DNA of 59,829 nt from an uncultured Alphaproteobacteria bacterium (GTDB lineage Bacteria > Pseudomonadota > Alphaproteobacteria > Rhodobacterales > Rhodobacteraceae), in NCBI GenBank assembly GCA_902600895.1, contig CACKLF010000007.1:1-59829 (forward strand), written 5' to 3'. Made by a program: the position numbers and the translations under genes. The notes beneath the pieces are model-generated. The model searched no databases, was not told the DNA's origin, and was given only the letters and a program-made list of their open reading frames with translations. How positions within the stretch are numbered: the stretch's first letter is position 1; each line of letters starts with the position of its first letter. Positions 1 to 9,760 of this stretch are shown in pieces.

Positions 1-285
1 TGGAGATGTGCTATTGAGTGCATACTGACAAAACGTATTCTCTCTAACTGCATCTGCCGGAAGGTCATCAGGAAGACCTACATGACATATCATGTACTGT
101 CTTCTTTCATCAATAAGACCCGTGTAACTGACCGGCATGTTAGAAATTTGCTTGGCTAATTCGTTATAAATAATGAATAGATCTTTATTATCTACATCCA
201 TAACACCCGTACGCCGAACAGCTTCAAGTCGCCTCTCCTCATTTTTAGGTATGGGGGCTGGAGTAAACTTATTTACTTCTGACAA
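1..285 (-). CDS. GAF-domain signalling protein, N-terminal part (runs off the left edge)
   Basis: The minus strand is open for 95 codons from a TTG at 283-285 to the window edge. GAGG lies 7 bases before this TTG, which is why I chose it. The start resembles the entry of many GAF signalling proteins: a Pro-rich lead, an 'EERRLEAVRRTGVMD' stretch, a helix with 'YNELAKQI', then 'GLIDERRQYM' and 'ENTFCQYAL', which correspond to the usual LVDxxRQ and SFCxxAI segments. GAF domains bind small ligands or chromophores in front of kinase, cyclase or GGDEF outputs. The output domain is outside the window, so the function cannot be told. It may belong with the signalling genes that follow. Confidence 0.65.
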   Translation of the reverse strand, partial: MSEVNKFTPAPIPKNEERRLEAVRRTGVMDVDNKDLFIIYNELAKQISNMPVSYTGLIDERRQYMICHVGLPDDLPADAVRENTFCQYALNSTSP

Positions 286-370
286 ATTAAAACCTCACAC
301 TTTTTATAAGTTGCCTAAGCGCCAAGGGAGTAAGGTAATTGATTTAAATCAATTAGTAAATATGACATAT

Positions 371-811
371 TTAAACTTCATCATTCTTGTTATCCTTCAC
401 TTCCTCAGCAAAGTCTGAAAAGAATTTTCTATCAAGCTCTGGTGGTGGGGCTGTGACCTTTCTTGATACTAAATCCAAAAAAGCGCAGTTACTTTCTAAT
501 TCAGCCACTAGTTCCATTTCTTCTTTCTTGAAAATTCTTATTGTCCTTTTAAACTTTTTATCACTCCCAGGCACTTTTATCGCTACACATTTCACAACTA
601 TCTTCTGGCCTTCAAAAACCTCTCTTTTAAAGGACAACTTTGTATCAAATACCAGTGGGCCAACTTTTAAATCTGAAAAAAGAGTAACCAACCCAGCCGT
701 CTCACTAATTTCCCAAAGCTTTTCAACTGCATAATGATAGTAACCCTGTTCATTTAGGTGGCCATTAAAATCAATAAACTTATTATCAATCACGTATTCG
801 TAGGACTGCAT
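371..811 (-). CDS. Acyl-CoA thioesterase, 4HBT hotdog family
   Basis: A 146-residue single-hotdog protein. The segment 'DFNGHLNEQGYYHYAVE' near residues 14-30 matches the 'D-x-N-G-H-M-N-x-x-x-Y' active-site helix of 4-hydroxybenzoyl-CoA-type thioesterases, which hydrolyse acyl-CoA to free acid and CoA. Length is normal for the family. The NGHLN variant is common in thioesterases that work on small or carnitine/betaine-type CoA esters, but the substrate cannot be assigned. It stands alone between the GAF gene and the divergently read cyclase gene. Confidence 0.75.
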   Translation of the reverse strand: MQSYEYVIDNKFIDFNGHLNEQGYYHYAVEKLWEISETAGLVTLFSDLKVGPLVFDTKLSFKREVFEGQKIVVKCVAIKVPGSDKKFKRTIRIFKKEEMELVAELESNCAFLDLVSRKVTAPPPELDRKFFSDFAEEVKDNKNDEV

Positions 812-1003
812 TTATACTCCAGGGACTTAAATTGTTATTCTTGTTGTCTGTTCTAATTTAAGTTCACTTTAAATACTATAAAAATTTTCTTTTGCTTGTT
901 ACCTATGGAAAATGATAAATTTTTAATACTGTATTCTAAAGAGCAACCAAACTTATTCCATAAAAACTTTCCTTATCAAAAATAATTGACTAATAATTTC
1001 TTT

Positions 1004-2281
1004 ATGGAAAATGATCTTTTACTGGATAGATATGTAGCTGGTTTGAAAATGGTCAGTTGGGTATTTGCGTTACTCCAACTGGTGGTAGTTTTTACGAACT
1101 TACTTTTGCCCACTGCCAATACAAATTTTGGTCAATTTGCTTATCCAACAATATTTTTGATTGCTTTTTTAGCAAATTCCGCCATCGCACTAACATCAAA
1201 TGCCCAAAACTACAGGTACCTTCTCCCAGTGAGTATAGGCTTAATTTTTTTCTTGAGTGTAGTTTTAGCAATTATACAACAAATAGATAATGATTTGGAA
1301 GTTATTAACCAAAACCTTGGTCGATATATGGATTATCAGTTTTCCACTGGAATAATGTTTATCGTTGTTTCGGTATTATATCTGAGATATTTAATCACAG
1401 CATTTCTTTCAGTTGCTTTCACAGTTGTAACTTTGATAATCGTTTACTTAAATTTTCAAATTAGTGATCTCTTCTTTTCCTTTAATGTAAATGAAATTCT
1501 GTCTGATGGACTTGCAATAAATACTCAATGGTTTGTCCTTATGGTTTCTTTTGTTTTGTTCAGTGCAATTGTGAGTGTTGTAGCAAGCTGGCAATTCGAT
1601 CGACTTACTTCTCAAGCTTCGAATGTTGAGAGAGCAAATCAACAACTTGGTCGATATTTTTCTCCTGAAGTAAAAGCAGAAATAGAAAAAGCTAATTTAG
1701 CTGAAATGTCGGATCAGAACAAGCAGTCCTTGGTTGCAGTTCTATTTACAGATATTAACGGTTTTACCCAAATGACAGAAAAAATGGAACCAGGTGAAGT
1801 GGTGAAGCTAATATCAGAATATCAATCCAAAATGGTAGCGGCTATTTTCAGTTCGGGGGGAACCGTAGACAAATTTATTGGTGATGCTGTCATGGCAACT
1901 TTTGGCACTCCAACCTCTAGAGGAAACGACGCCCAAAATGCCTTCGATTGTGCTAGAAAAATGCAAATAGCAATGAGTCAATGGTCAAAAGAACGATCTG
2001 AGGCAAACTTGCCAGTGATTTCACATAGAATTGGCATCCATTTTGGTCCCTGCATTATTGGGAATATTGGTGGTGAACAGCGCGTTGAGTTTACAGTTCT
2101 AGGAGATACTGTAAATGTCGCCAATAGGCTTTGTGATGCATGCAAAAATTATGATGCGGAGATTCTCTTAAGTGAAGATTTGGCCAATCGGCTTTCAGAG
2201 GAAATAAAATCGGAAATTATTGATAATTTTGAGATCCGAGGACGTAAAGAAAAAATGAAGGTCCATAAACTATCAATGTAG
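1004..2281 (+). CDS. Membrane-bound class III adenylate/guanylate cyclase
   Basis: About 425 residues. The N-terminal half carries about six hydrophobic membrane segments (roughly residues 15-205), followed by a short linker helix and a C-terminal class III cyclase domain. Metal-binding aspartates are visible in 'FTDINGFT' and in 'DKFIGDAVMA'. 'VEFTVLGDTVNVANRL' carries the nucleotide-recognition and transition-state residues. The fold makes cAMP (or cGMP) from NTP on the cytoplasmic side, and the membrane part is the probable sensor. ATG at 1004 is preferred over the in-frame TTG at 986; neither has a clear ribosome-binding site. It converges on the receiver-cyclase at 2312-3355. Confidence 0.85.
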   Translation: MENDLLLDRYVAGLKMVSWVFALLQLVVVFTNLLLPTANTNFGQFAYPTIFLIAFLANSAIALTSNAQNYRYLLPVSIGLIFFLSVVLAIIQQIDNDLEVINQNLGRYMDYQFSTGIMFIVVSVLYLRYLITAFLSVAFTVVTLIIVYLNFQISDLFFSFNVNEILSDGLAINTQWFVLMVSFVLFSAIVSVVASWQFDRLTSQASNVERANQQLGRYFSPEVKAEIEKANLAEMSDQNKQSLVAVLFTDINGFTQMTEKMEPGEVVKLISEYQSKMVAAIFSSGGTVDKFIGDAVMATFGTPTSRGNDAQNAFDCARKMQIAMSQWSKERSEANLPVISHRIGIHFGPCIIGNIGGEQRVEFTVLGDTVNVANRLCDACKNYDAEILLSEDLANRLSEEIKSEIIDNFEIRGRKEKMKVHKLSM

Positions 2282-2289
2282 ATATTTAG

Positions 2290-2304
2290 GCGATTAAAAA
2301 TCGC
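2290..2304. terminator. Small hairpin between convergent cyclase genes
   Basis: GCGATT, three A's, then AATCGC form a 6-bp stem just after the stop of the plus-strand cyclase and before the stop of the minus-strand one. The flanks are A/T-rich without a long T run, so it is at best a weak bidirectional terminator. Confidence 0.35.
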
Positions 2305-2311
2305 TTATTAA

Positions 2312-3355
2312 TCAATTTAAGCTCAACAGGTTAAACACTTCTATATCGATTTTACTCTTTAGAGTAATCAAACCCTTGGACTCCACACTTAATTGCTCTC
2401 GAGCCTGTATCCATGTTTCGCTAGATAAATAAATCTCGTTTGACTCTGTTAAGTCGCAAATATTAAATGCGGTATTCACCGTTTGACCCAGGATGTCGAA
2501 CTGAAAACTGTCTTTGCCAACCAATCCAGCTACGATTGGACCCGAATGAATACCTACGTGCAAACCCCAATTAAACTCATTATCTTTGGCGATCTTTTTC
2601 AACCCTAAAGCACATTTGCAAGCCGCAAGGACAGGATTTTCTAGTTCACTTTCTAAACCGGCAGTTGCAACAATAGCATCTCCTACCGTTTTTATTTTTT
2701 CCAAACCATGTTCTTTAATTTCCACCTCAAATTTCTCAAATATCATCTGGAGTTCCTTAAAAACTATTTCTGGTGAATTCTTTTCACAAAAACTAGTAAA
2801 ACCAACAAGATCACAAACTAGAACTAATACGTCCTGGTAGCGTCTGGGTTGAAGGCTTCCCGTAGCATTTAACTCATCTGCCACTTTTGCGGGTAGCACA
2901 TTTTTAAGAAATGAAAATGTCCTTTTCTTATCAGCTTCTATTTTTTTTAAATACACTTCCTCATGATCACTAAATTTCTTCTTCTTGAGGCATGCGGCGA
3001 CTCTAGCTTTTACTAATTTGGAATTAATTGGTTTTGTTAAATAATCCTCGGCTCCTGCAGCAATACATTCAGCAGTAGTTTCTACTTCATCAGCGGCTGT
3101 AACCATTATCACGGGTATTTTTCTATGTTCTGGATCACTTTTTAATTTCTTCAAAACTTCCAAACCGCTCACATCAGGCATCATCAAGTCCAGCAGCACC
3201 AAATCAAATTTGTTAGCTTCCACTAAAGTAAGTGCTTCATTACCTCCACTGGCCTTAACAATATCGTTGTAACCATCACGGTTTAGACGACGTTCAAGCG
3301 TGTATAAATTATCGTCAATATCATCAACAATTAGTATTTTTGCGTCTGCTGACAT
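2312..3355 (-). CDS. Response regulator with class III adenylate cyclase output
   Basis: 347 residues. There is an N-terminal receiver domain (about 5-120; phospho-acceptor Asp in 'LVLLDLMMPD', conserved Lys in 'YLTKPI'), a helical linker (125-165) and a C-terminal class III cyclase domain (about 170-345). Cyclase metal aspartates are in 'VCDLVGFTSF' and 'KTVGDAIVAT'; 'FDILGQTVNTAFNI' is the base-recognition segment. Phosphorylation of the receiver probably switches cyclic nucleotide synthesis. It is the last gene of a minus-strand operon, 2 bases after the stand-alone receiver and below the large hybrid kinase, so that kinase is the likely phosphodonor. Confidence 0.88.
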   Translation of the reverse strand: MSADAKILIVDDIDDNLYTLERRLNRDGYNDIVKASGGNEALTLVEANKFDLVLLDLMMPDVSGLEVLKKLKSDPEHRKIPVIMVTAADEVETTAECIAAGAEDYLTKPINSKLVKARVAACLKKKKFSDHEEVYLKKIEADKKRTFSFLKNVLPAKVADELNATGSLQPRRYQDVLVLVCDLVGFTSFCEKNSPEIVFKELQMIFEKFEVEIKEHGLEKIKTVGDAIVATAGLESELENPVLAACKCALGLKKIAKDNEFNWGLHVGIHSGPIVAGLVGKDSFQFDILGQTVNTAFNICDLTESNEIYLSSETWIQAREQLSVESKGLITLKSKIDIEVFNLLSLN

Positions 3356-3357
3356 TC

Positions 3358-3729
3358 TTAACTTTCTGGTATTATGAGGAATTGAGAAATTTTCGCCATG
3401 AGTCTTTTTAAATCAACAGGCTTTGTATCGTAATCATTACAGCCAGCCTCCATAGCACTTTTTTTGTGCTCCTCCATCGCATGCGCCGACAAAGCTATTA
3501 TTGGGATATTCTTTCCTTTTTCGTCAGCCTTTATATTTTTGGTTGCCTCCCAACCATCCATTATAGGCAAACTTAAGTCCATCAGAATAAGGTCTGGTAA
3601 TTCAGATAGTGCCATCTCAACGCCTTGTTGACCATCCTCTGCAACTAAGACTTCAAATCCCTTTTTTTTCAATCGACGGGTCAACATATAGACGTTATCT
3701 GGATTGTCTTCTACGTAAAGAATTTTCAT
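3358..3729 (-). CDS. Single-domain response regulator (DivK/CheY-like)
   Basis: 123 residues made only of a receiver domain: acidic pocket 'YVEDNPDN' at the N-terminus, acceptor Asp in 'LILMDLSLPIMDG', conserved Ser in 'ALSAHA' and Lys in 'YDTKPV'. It sits 3 bases after the hybrid kinase and 2 bases before the receiver-cyclase, so the three are almost certainly one transcript. A likely role is phosphate shuttle or phosphate sink between kinase and cyclase. Confidence 0.85.
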   Translation of the reverse strand: MKILYVEDNPDNVYMLTRRLKKKGFEVLVAEDGQQGVEMALSELPDLILMDLSLPIMDGWEATKNIKADEKGKNIPIIALSAHAMEEHKKSAMEAGCNDYDTKPVDLKRLMAKISQFLIIPES

Positions 3730-3732
3730 ATT

Positions 3733-6700
3733 CTACAGTTCTCTTTTATTAATTATATTTATTGTGTTAATTAATTCATCCGCTATTAGGGAATTTGTGG
3801 ACTGGGTTTTAGCTAAGATTTTTATTGTTTCCTCAGAAAGAGACGAATACTGGTCTTTGGAGAGATTTGCACCAGTTAAAACTATAATGGGAGCTCGTTC
3901 ACTGAATGAATTCTTGTAATCTTCAATAAATTCAAAACCATTCATTACAGGCATCAAAAGATCAAGTAGGATTAGATCAACTTTATGTTTATCAAGATCA
4001 TTAATCTTTTCTAGTGCCTCTTTTCCGTTTGCAGCTTCAACAATAGTGTAATCCTCCTTTTTTAGGGAAGAGGTTAAAGTAAAACGCAAATCATCATCAT
4101 CTTCTACTATGAGAATTGTCTTCCCTTTCTCAGATCCAATCAACTTTTCAATTGATAAAAGCAATCTATCTTTTTCTACAGGTTTTGATAGATAATCAGC
4201 AGCTCCTAGAGCAAACCCTTTATTCTTTTCATCTAATATTGACGCCATTATGACAGGTATGTTGGCTGTTACTTTGTCAGCTTTTAAACTCCTCAGAACC
4301 GACCAGCCATCAAAGTCTGGCATGAGGATATCTAAAATAATTATATCTGGGCAAAATTCTCTAGCATATTTAACACCCGATTTACCAGTCTCCGCTTCAA
4401 GGAATTTGTATCCTTGCCTTTCGATTTGCCTTTTCATCAAATCCCTGACCGTGGGATCATCATCAATAACGAGAACCGATATACCTTGTTTTGTATCCTT
4501 CGCTTCATTTACCTGATCCTTCTGTACTTCTACTACAGCATTATGGGATGAACGATTTTCACGTGCCATATTATTGAGAAAATGGGCTGTGAAAGTCGTG
4601 CCCCTTCCCTCCTCACTATTAACAGCAATATCACCACCCATCAATTTGCATAAATGTCTGGTGATCGTAAGACCTAGTCCGGTACCACCGTATTTTCTAG
4701 TGGTTGAACTGTCTGCTTGAGTAAATGACTGAAAAAGTTTTGCAACTTGCTCTTTAGTCATTCCTATCCCGTTATCCTTTACTTTGATCTTAATGTATTC
4801 TTGGTTATTTTCGGTGTACGTTGAAAATACTAGGTTAATTTCATCGTTTTCACAAAACTTACAGGCATTGGAAACTAAATTAAGAAGAACCTGCTTTGTC
4901 CTCGTAAAATCTGCATGCACTACTTTGTCCTTGTTATCAAAGGATACATTAATCACATTATTATTTTTTTTGGCTAGTGGCTCGGATGTTTCAACAACTT
5001 CATCTGCAATCTTCTGCAGACCAAAATTCTCATTAAAAAGCTCAATTTTACCAGCTTCAATTTTTGATAAGTCTAAAACGTCATTAATAAGAGTTAATAA
5101 ATGCTTGCTCGCGTTATATATCCTATCTAATGGTTCAAGATAATCATCGTTTCCATCATCTTCAGCATCTTCTTTTAGCATTTCAGTCAACCCAATGACT
5201 GCATTTAGGGGAGTTCGCAGTTCATGGCTCATATTTGCTAGAAATTGACTCTTGGCTTCGTTCGCAGCATCTGCTTGTTCCCGAGCCTCATTTAGAGATG
5301 CAACACTTTTTTCCAACTCCTCTTCACGAGTTTTCAGTTCTGAAACGTCGACAAAAACTTGAATAACACTATTATCTTCCAGCCTTTTACTTCTTAAAAC
5401 GAGTGATCTACCATCTGCCTGGCGAGGCAAATTGATAGACTCTGCTCCCTTAAGATTTTTACGTGCCTCAACACGCATGTTAATAAATTCTTGATTTTCT
5501 TTTTCTGATCTGTTGGAAAATAACCCTGATGCAAATGACTCAACCATGAATTCTCTGTAAGTTATTCCTTCCTGTATCTTTGGATTATTAAAGAATAATT
5601 CTTTCATGTAAGTATTGATGACAACCATTTTGTCTTTCGCATCCCACAAAATTATACCTGTGTTGATATTATCTATTGCATTAGAGATACTTTTTTCCGT
5701 TTCTGCCAACCTCTGTTCTAATTTTTTCTGCTCATCGATATTTTCAATCAATGCGTTAAACCTGATGGCTCTGCCATTATCATCCCAAATAGCCTTACCA
5801 CGAGTTCTATGCCATGCTACTGTTCCATCCTTACCAATCATTCTATGCTCAAGTGAAAAAATTGGTGTCTCTTTCTTGAAATGTTTTACCAAAGCATTTT
5901 TGTAGGGGACATGATCTTCATGATATACATATGCCCAACCATCTTTATCAGAAATTCTGGACTCAAAGTTTTTTGCAATTTCACTTCCCTCTGCAGCGGT
6001 AAAAGTATTGCTCCCATCCTCCAAATTCCAGTCGAGGACTACAGCGTTTAAAGCTTGAGTCATTAACGAATATCTTTCTTCTTTTTCTTGAATTTCCTTC
6101 TCGTGTTCTTTTAGTTCACTAATGTTGGTATAAACACTTACATAACTTTTATTTTCTAGTAAGGTATTTGTTACCAAGTAATGCAGTTCTCCACGGGTTG
6201 GATGATCTACTGCTACTTCAGTTCCCTTGTCGAGCTGGCCTATAGTAAAATTGTCGTAGATTTCTTTTTTGAGCTCAATTAACGCCTGCTTGGGAGACCT
6301 TTCCGACTGAGGAATCATACCACTTTCTAAATGCATTTTAAGAAAATTTTCATGGGACAGACCTACCGTTGTATCGATACCAGCATCTTCATACCACCTG
6401 GTAAATGAATTATTAACAAATTGGAGTTTATCGTCTTTATCCCATATACCAATTTCACTTGGTAATGCGTTCAACGCATTCACTAATAGAGTATTTTTCT
6501 CCTCTTGTCTCTCTTCGTCCGAAATGTCAGTGTAAATATGTATTTGAGAGCCATCCTCAAGAGCCACTGACGACTGAATATACGGAATGCCCAAGAATCT
6601 AACCTTAGTGCCCTCTTGATATTTCCCTGACACAGTTTGCTTCTTAAAATGGTTAAGATAATCCTCAGCAGATTGATTTTCTCTGAGCTTCACCAGCCCC

Positions 6701-7635
6701 ACCCTAACCAAATTATTATTAAAGGCTAATCTTGAGGCACCTACTTCAAGTTTAAAATCAATCGTATTTTGTATCTCGATCGCTTTCTTGTTCGCAAATA
6801 AACATTTGTCATCTTTACTCCAAATAATTACAGCATTTGGTATTTCATCGATACCATCCGATAAATTCTTAAGACTATCTGTTCGCTCCTGCTCTTTGGT
6901 GATATCATTGAAAATTGTAAGAATACCACCATCTGGAAGGCGGTTTTCAGTTCTCAACCTTATGGATCCATCATTAAAACGGATTTTTGTCCCCTTCTGG
7001 GATAAAGTCTTTCTTGCTTCCAGTCTTTTCTGAATAAAATCAGCTTTAGAAAAATTTGATGGTAAATCGTAAATCCCACTGTCAAAGTGCCGCTCCAAAA
7101 ACGCTTCGTAACTCATACCTGGAACTAGTTCTATCCCCCATTCTTTATGTACAGATAGTGAGCGGTCATTGGCTTTAATCAAATTATCATTCTTGTCCCA
7201 AAATAACATCTCTATGGGAGCAGTTTCCACCGCTGCTGCTAGTCTTTCTCTCATATGCTTGTTAGTTGTCTCTTCAGTAACTTCACGCACCTGAGCCAAA
7301 ATTTTTCCAGTTGATGTTGAAATCTCTTTTGCTTCTATAAACCGACCGTCAGATGTTCGCTCGACAATATCTTGGGGATTACCTGTTTTTCTAGCTTCAG
7401 CCCTTATTTTCTTTCTATACTCAATATATTTCCGTGGCTCTTTACGATTAACAGACAGCCTTTCCAAGGCTTCAGAAAATTCCATTCCAATATGAAACTC
7501 CAATCCTTGGGAACTTTTAATATAATTTTGAAGCGTGGAGTTGATAAATAATAACTTGTCATCCTCGTCCCATAAGCTAAGACCTACATTATCTTTGTCT
7601 ATGCATTGGACGATATCCTCAAAGTAATCTTCCAT
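3733..7635 (-). CDS. Hybrid sensor histidine kinase with six PAS domains and two receivers
   Basis: 1300 residues with no membrane segment or signal peptide, so cytosolic. Five PAS domains of one kind recur along the first about 770 residues, each with a '(L/I)WxKxDK/N-xxxxN' start; between the fourth and fifth lies one PAS of the PAS_3/PAC type ending 'ALIENIDEQKKLE'. A coiled linker leads to the HisKA domain ('NMSHELRTPLN', phospho-His about residue 804), then HATPase_c with N box, 'DNGIGM' and 'GGTGLGL'. Two receiver domains follow with acceptor Asp around residues 1101 and 1222. The PAS ligands are unknown. It is the first gene of the operon ending in the receiver-cyclase, pointing to a kinase-to-cAMP relay. 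Confidence 0.88.
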   Translation of the reverse strand: MEDYFEDIVQCIDKDNVGLSLWDEDDKLLFINSTLQNYIKSSQGLEFHIGMEFSEALERLSVNRKEPRKYIEYRKKIRAEARKTGNPQDIVERTSDGRFIEAKEISTSTGKILAQVREVTEETTNKHMRERLAAAVETAPIEMLFWDKNDNLIKANDRSLSVHKEWGIELVPGMSYEAFLERHFDSGIYDLPSNFSKADFIQKRLEARKTLSQKGTKIRFNDGSIRLRTENRLPDGGILTIFNDITKEQERTDSLKNLSDGIDEIPNAVIIWSKDDKCLFANKKAIEIQNTIDFKLEVGASRLAFNNNLVRVGLVKLRENQSAEDYLNHFKKQTVSGKYQEGTKVRFLGIPYIQSSVALEDGSQIHIYTDISDEERQEEKNTLLVNALNALPSEIGIWDKDDKLQFVNNSFTRWYEDAGIDTTVGLSHENFLKMHLESGMIPQSERSPKQALIELKKEIYDNFTIGQLDKGTEVAVDHPTRGELHYLVTNTLLENKSYVSVYTNISELKEHEKEIQEKEERYSLMTQALNAVVLDWNLEDGSNTFTAAEGSEIAKNFESRISDKDGWAYVYHEDHVPYKNALVKHFKKETPIFSLEHRMIGKDGTVAWHRTRGKAIWDDNGRAIRFNALIENIDEQKKLEQRLAETEKSISNAIDNINTGIILWDAKDKMVVINTYMKELFFNNPKIQEGITYREFMVESFASGLFSNRSEKENQEFINMRVEARKNLKGAESINLPRQADGRSLVLRSKRLEDNSVIQVFVDVSELKTREEELEKSVASLNEAREQADAANEAKSQFLANMSHELRTPLNAVIGLTEMLKEDAEDDGNDDYLEPLDRIYNASKHLLTLINDVLDLSKIEAGKIELFNENFGLQKIADEVVETSEPLAKKNNNVINVSFDNKDKVVHADFTRTKQVLLNLVSNACKFCENDEINLVFSTYTENNQEYIKIKVKDNGIGMTKEQVAKLFQSFTQADSSTTRKYGGTGLGLTITRHLCKLMGGDIAVNSEEGRGTTFTAHFLNNMARENRSSHNAVVEVQKDQVNEAKDTKQGISVLVIDDDPTVRDLMKRQIERQGYKFLEAETGKSGVKYAREFCPDIIILDILMPDFDGWSVLRSLKADKVTANIPVIMASILDEKNKGFALGAADYLSKPVEKDRLLLSIEKLIGSEKGKTILIVEDDDDLRFTLTSSLKKEDYTIVEAANGKEALEKINDLDKHKVDLILLDLLMPVMNGFEFIEDYKNSFSERAPIIVLTGANLSKDQYSSLSEETIKILAKTQSTNSLIADELINTINIINKREL

Positions 7636-7729
7636 AGGATCCCCTTTTACACGTATAGTGACTCATAAAATATAAAATTTGAACTAAAAAATTTCTCAGT
7701 ATGCTGAAAACTTTATCTGTTGCTATCTG

Positions 7730-7761
7730 TCTAATCAGAATTATCACTATAGCTGATTAGA
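7730..7761. promoter_or_regulatory. 9-bp inverted repeat in a divergent promoter region
   Basis: TCTAATCAG at 7730-7738 and CTGATTAGA at 7753-7761 are exact reverse complements separated by 14 bases. They lie in the 225-base gap between the divergent kinase operon and the ABC exporter gene. A site between two diverging genes is more likely an operator than a terminator. No regulator is identified. Confidence 0.35.
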
Positions 7762-7860
7762 AGCCTAAAAAAAATTCAACCTTAACTGTTTTCTGCAATG
7801 CTACTTGAATAAGCCAAGAATTATCTGGAATAATATTTATAGAGTGCCTATATACACTGC

Positions 7861-9693
7861 ATGAGCCCATCAACATGGATAAACCCATCTGCCAAAGCTA
7901 ACGGCCCGCCCCCCAAATATCTCAGTGGCTTTTTAATTTGGTCGTTAAGCGGTAGTTTTAAAGTTCTAAGCTTATCAGGTCTAGTATCGATCCTAACAGG
8001 TATAATGGACGTCTCTGCTGCATTAATTCTCGGATTGATGATTGACAGTGCACTAGCTTCCTCAGGAGATAATTTATTCGAAGGTAATTTTATGCTCTAC
8101 GCGGGAAGCATTGCATTTTTCTTAGTACTTCGCCCGTCTCTTTTTGCTGCTTCATCTTACATGCAGTCAATTGTTGTGACACCAAATGTTTCAAATCTTG
8201 TCCTTTCACGCATTCATAGATGGACGCTTGATCAGTCAGTAACCTTCTTTGACAATGATTTTGCTGGACGCATAGCGCAAAAAGAGATGCAAACGGCGAG
8301 AGCAGTTTCAGACGTAGTTATGGAAATACTGCAAACGGTCCTCTTTGCATTAGCATCTATCGTTGGGGCTTCATTGATGCTTCTAGCCGTTGATGAGGTA
8401 CTCGCAGCAACGTTATTTGTATGGTTAATTGCATACTTAGCCATGATACGGTTTTTTATGCCGATAGTTCGAAAACGGTCTGGTAAAAGAGCGGGAGCAA
8501 GAGCTATGGTCACGGGCCAAATCGTAGATACCGTAACAAACATAAAAACTGTTAAACTATTTGCCCATAACCAGCATGAGGATAATGCAGCTTTACGCGC
8601 AATGGATGATTTTCGAATACGGTCTATAGAATATGGTGTGGTAGCCTCTTGGTTTAGGTTTTGTTTAAATTTCATAGGAGGAATTCTTCCTGTAATGATG
8701 GTAGGCGGTAGCCTTTGGTTTTGGAGTAATGGTAACATTTCTGCAGGTGATATAGCGGCCACAGGAGCAATTTCACTTCGTCTTTCCCAAATGACTGGTT
8801 GGGTGAGTTACGTGTTAATGGCAGTTTATTCCAATTTGGGGGAAATAGAAGACGGAATGAAAACTCTCTCCCCTGATCACGACCTAACTGATGCGCCTGA
8901 TGCTAAACCTCTTTCTGTCATGGCTGGAAAGATCGAATTCAATAAAGTGAGTTTTGCGTATGGAGGCACAATAAGCAGTATTGATAATATTTCACTCACA
9001 ATTTCGCCAGGAGAGAAGGTGGGTGTGGTTGGGGCCTCCGGAGCTGGAAAATCAACACTCGTTTCGATACTTCTAAGGCTTTACAATTCAGATCAAGGAT
9101 TTGTGAAAATTGATGACCAAGACTTAAAAAGTGTTACCCAGGAAAGTTTACGAAGGCAAATAGGAATGGTTACACAGGAAACTGCTTTATTCAATCGATC
9201 TGCAATGGACAATATAATGTATGGAAAACCATCTGCTACGAAAGAAGACGTTATAAATGCTGCAAGGCAAGCAGAGGCCCACGAGTTCATTTCATCACTT
9301 AAAGATCATAAAGATCGGGAAGGCTATGATGCTCACCTTGGAGAGCAAGGGGTGAAACTTTCAGGTGGCCAGCGTCAAAGAATAGCTCTTGCAAGAGCAA
9401 TTTTAAAAGATGCGCCCATTCTTGTGCTGGATGAGGCTACTAGCGCGCTTGATAGTGAAGTAGAGTCCTCAATTCAGGCAGCACTCGAAAAAGTGATGCA
9501 AGGGAAAACAGTTTTAGCTATTGCACACCGCTTATCTACGCTCATTAAAATGGATAAAATTATCGTTATGGATAAAGGAAAAATAGTAGAAGTTGGATCT
9601 CACGAGGTACTTGTAGAGAATAATGGACTTTATGCTCGTTACTGGAGAAGACAGTCAGGTGGTTTTATAGAAACAAGACTGGCAGCAGAATAA
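7861..9693 (+). CDS. ABC exporter half-transporter (MsbA/multidrug type)
   Basis: 610 residues. A six-helix transmembrane domain (about 30-340) is fused to an ABC ATPase domain (about 365-595) with Walker A 'GASGAGKST', Q-loop 'TQETALF', signature 'LSGGQRQRIALARAI', Walker B 'ILVLDEATSALD' and H-loop 'AIAHRLST'. Such proteins work as homodimers and export lipids, peptides or drugs. The intact signature and catalytic Glu suggest an active exporter. The ATG at 7861 has no obvious ribosome-binding site. It is monocistronic, and its substrate cannot be predicted from neighbours. Confidence 0.88.
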   Translation: MSPSTWINPSAKANGPPPKYLSGFLIWSLSGSFKVLSLSGLVSILTGIMDVSAALILGLMIDSALASSGDNLFEGNFMLYAGSIAFFLVLRPSLFAASSYMQSIVVTPNVSNLVLSRIHRWTLDQSVTFFDNDFAGRIAQKEMQTARAVSDVVMEILQTVLFALASIVGASLMLLAVDEVLAATLFVWLIAYLAMIRFFMPIVRKRSGKRAGARAMVTGQIVDTVTNIKTVKLFAHNQHEDNAALRAMDDFRIRSIEYGVVASWFRFCLNFIGGILPVMMVGGSLWFWSNGNISAGDIAATGAISLRLSQMTGWVSYVLMAVYSNLGEIEDGMKTLSPDHDLTDAPDAKPLSVMAGKIEFNKVSFAYGGTISSIDNISLTISPGEKVGVVGASGAGKSTLVSILLRLYNSDQGFVKIDDQDLKSVTQESLRRQIGMVTQETALFNRSAMDNIMYGKPSATKEDVINAARQAEAHEFISSLKDHKDREGYDAHLGEQGVKLSGGQRQRIALARAILKDAPILVLDEATSALDSEVESSIQAALEKVMQGKTVLAIAHRLSTLIKMDKIIVMDKGKIVEVGSHEVLVENNGLYARYWRRQSGGFIETRLAAE

Positions 9694-9760
9694 TATTTTT
9701 TTCAGGTTAAAAAGTTACCATTTCTAATTCTGCTAGTTGCATGCGTAGATTATCAAGAGT

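Noticed and set aside
8232-8762. 176-codon minus-strand open frame
   Set aside because: Lies entirely opposite the ABC exporter membrane domain, whose motifs are complete; composition is that of an antisense shadow.
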